Shown piece after piece: positions 30,316 through 30,754 of a stretch of 30,754 bases of DNA (within the stretch, counting starts at the first letter, position 1; every line of letters starts with the position of its first letter). The stretch is from contig UQPD01000006.1 of the NCBI GenBank assembly GCA_900542795.1, positions 1 through 30,754 of the forward strand. Reading direction: 5' to 3'. The notes under the pieces were generated by a model. That model did not search any database and was not told where the DNA came from. It worked only from the letters and a program-made list of their open reading frames with translations. The DNA comes from an uncultured Prevotella sp. (GTDB lineage Bacteria; Bacteroidota; Bacteroidia; Bacteroidales; Bacteroidaceae). A program made the translations under genes and the position numbers.

Positions 30316-30545
30316 AAAGTACCCTGCAGAGTATTTTCCTTGGCAGCTATTATAGTTGCTCTTAGTAGTTTTATTGCTCCTCAGACTGCGTTAGTTTACA
30401 AGTATCATGTGATTTTACCCGACGCGGAACACATGAAGTTTTTGATGCCGAAAATAGTGCAGAGGCAGTCCACTATTTCCGTGAGCACTATGATAAAGGC
30501 GTACTAATGAAACGCCCTAATGGTGGTATTTTGGATTTCCAATAA
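30316..30545 (+). pseudogene. Relic of a small secreted protein, no start and one frameshift
   Basis: One frame gives a signal peptide (VFSLAAIIVALSSFIAPQTA, from about 30331) running to YKYHV. The frame then shifts near 30409-30411, consistent with loss of one G. The second frame gives DFTRRGTHEVFDAENSAEAV and then HYFREHYDKGVLMKRPNGGI to a stop at 30543-30545. No ATG precedes the first part. Family unknown. Confidence 0.6.
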
Positions 30546-30610
30546 AACCGTAAAATGCAAATCTATGGTATCGGCTATACGGCCTTTTTGAATTCATTAA
30601 AATTGAAAGA

Positions 30611-30754
30611 ATGAGATTCCTTGTTTTATTTATTACGATATTATTATGTTCGAACACGATTAAGGCTCAAAGGCTATATAGTGAGAGTGGCGATTTTTTT
30701 GAGAAATCAAAGAGGAGTGTTGTTGATCATGCCAAGTTGGGAGTATTTTATGAA
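30611..30754 (+). CDS. Start of a secreted protein, cut by window end
   Basis: Only 48 codons are present. A signal peptide is clear (MRFLVLFITILLCSNTIKAQ), followed by a charged segment ending DHAKLGVFYE. This start resembles GLPGLI-family proteins, where the first mature strand has a similar D-x-x-x-x-V-x-Y pattern, but the diagnostic motif lies beyond the window. Confidence 0.65.
   Translation, partial: MRFLVLFITILLCSNTIKAQRLYSESGDFFEKSKRSVVDHAKLGVFYE

Overview
Organism. The window comes from a Bacteroidales bacterium of Prevotella-like type. Promoters have the Bacteroidetes form TTTG / about 19-21 bp / TAnnTTTG, Shine-Dalgarno sequences are weak, and there is a GLPGLI-family secreted protein beside a CarboxypepD_reg-like outer-membrane barrel. 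No species can be named from the sequence.

Left flank (1-5900), host chromosome. It holds a tRNA-Asn truncated by the window edge, a PfkB sugar/nucleoside kinase, a secreted S41 C-terminal processing protease, and an ECF-sigma operon: a Cys/His/Lys-rich secreted peptide, an ECF sigma factor, a one-span membrane protein (likely anti-sigma) and a Spy/CpxP-like periplasmic protein. Strong hairpin terminators follow. Next come a 38-aa membrane peptide on the minus strand and a frameshifted DUF1016 nuclease relic lying between two 36-bp direct repeats.

Middle (about 6240-29300), a phage-like element. The early part has a small hypothetical gene, an excisionase-like HTH protein and a 1043-aa CHC2/TOPRIM primase-helicase. 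ArdA antirestriction and two small genes follow. The late operon has a ClpP-type prohead protease with a scaffold-like tail, a major capsid protein, a possible tail-tube or decoration protein, a phosphoribosyltransferase-like protein, a PLD-like protein, an HTH/TerS-like protein and the large terminase. I recognise no portal, tape measure, baseplate, lysis or integrase gene. The element may be a decayed prophage, a capsid-coding satellite, or a phage family whose remaining genes I cannot recognise. Shared control sequences link its operons: one 18-bp motif lies at the same distance upstream of two promoters, three promoters are followed at once by terminator-like hairpins, and one 16-bp repeat precedes three late genes.

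Inserted cargo and duplications. Two paralogous secreted proteins (10337, 21509) and a GLPGLI plus outer-membrane-barrel cassette sit inside the element on their own promoters. The first cargo is bounded by direct repeats of the primase 3' end. The 4.1-kb barrel cassette is bounded by a 77-bp direct repeat derived from the 3' end of another element gene. Two loci are inverted duplications: ardA with a degenerate reversed ardA, and a two-gene operon (76 aa + 118 aa) with a reversed copy in which the second gene is dead. The centres of both palindromes share a promoter-like sequence.

Right flank (29300-30754). An Abi_2/HEPN abortive-infection gene has a promoter and a structured leader resembling the ncRNA-AbiF arrangement. 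A frameshifted secreted-protein relic and the start of another secreted protein follow.
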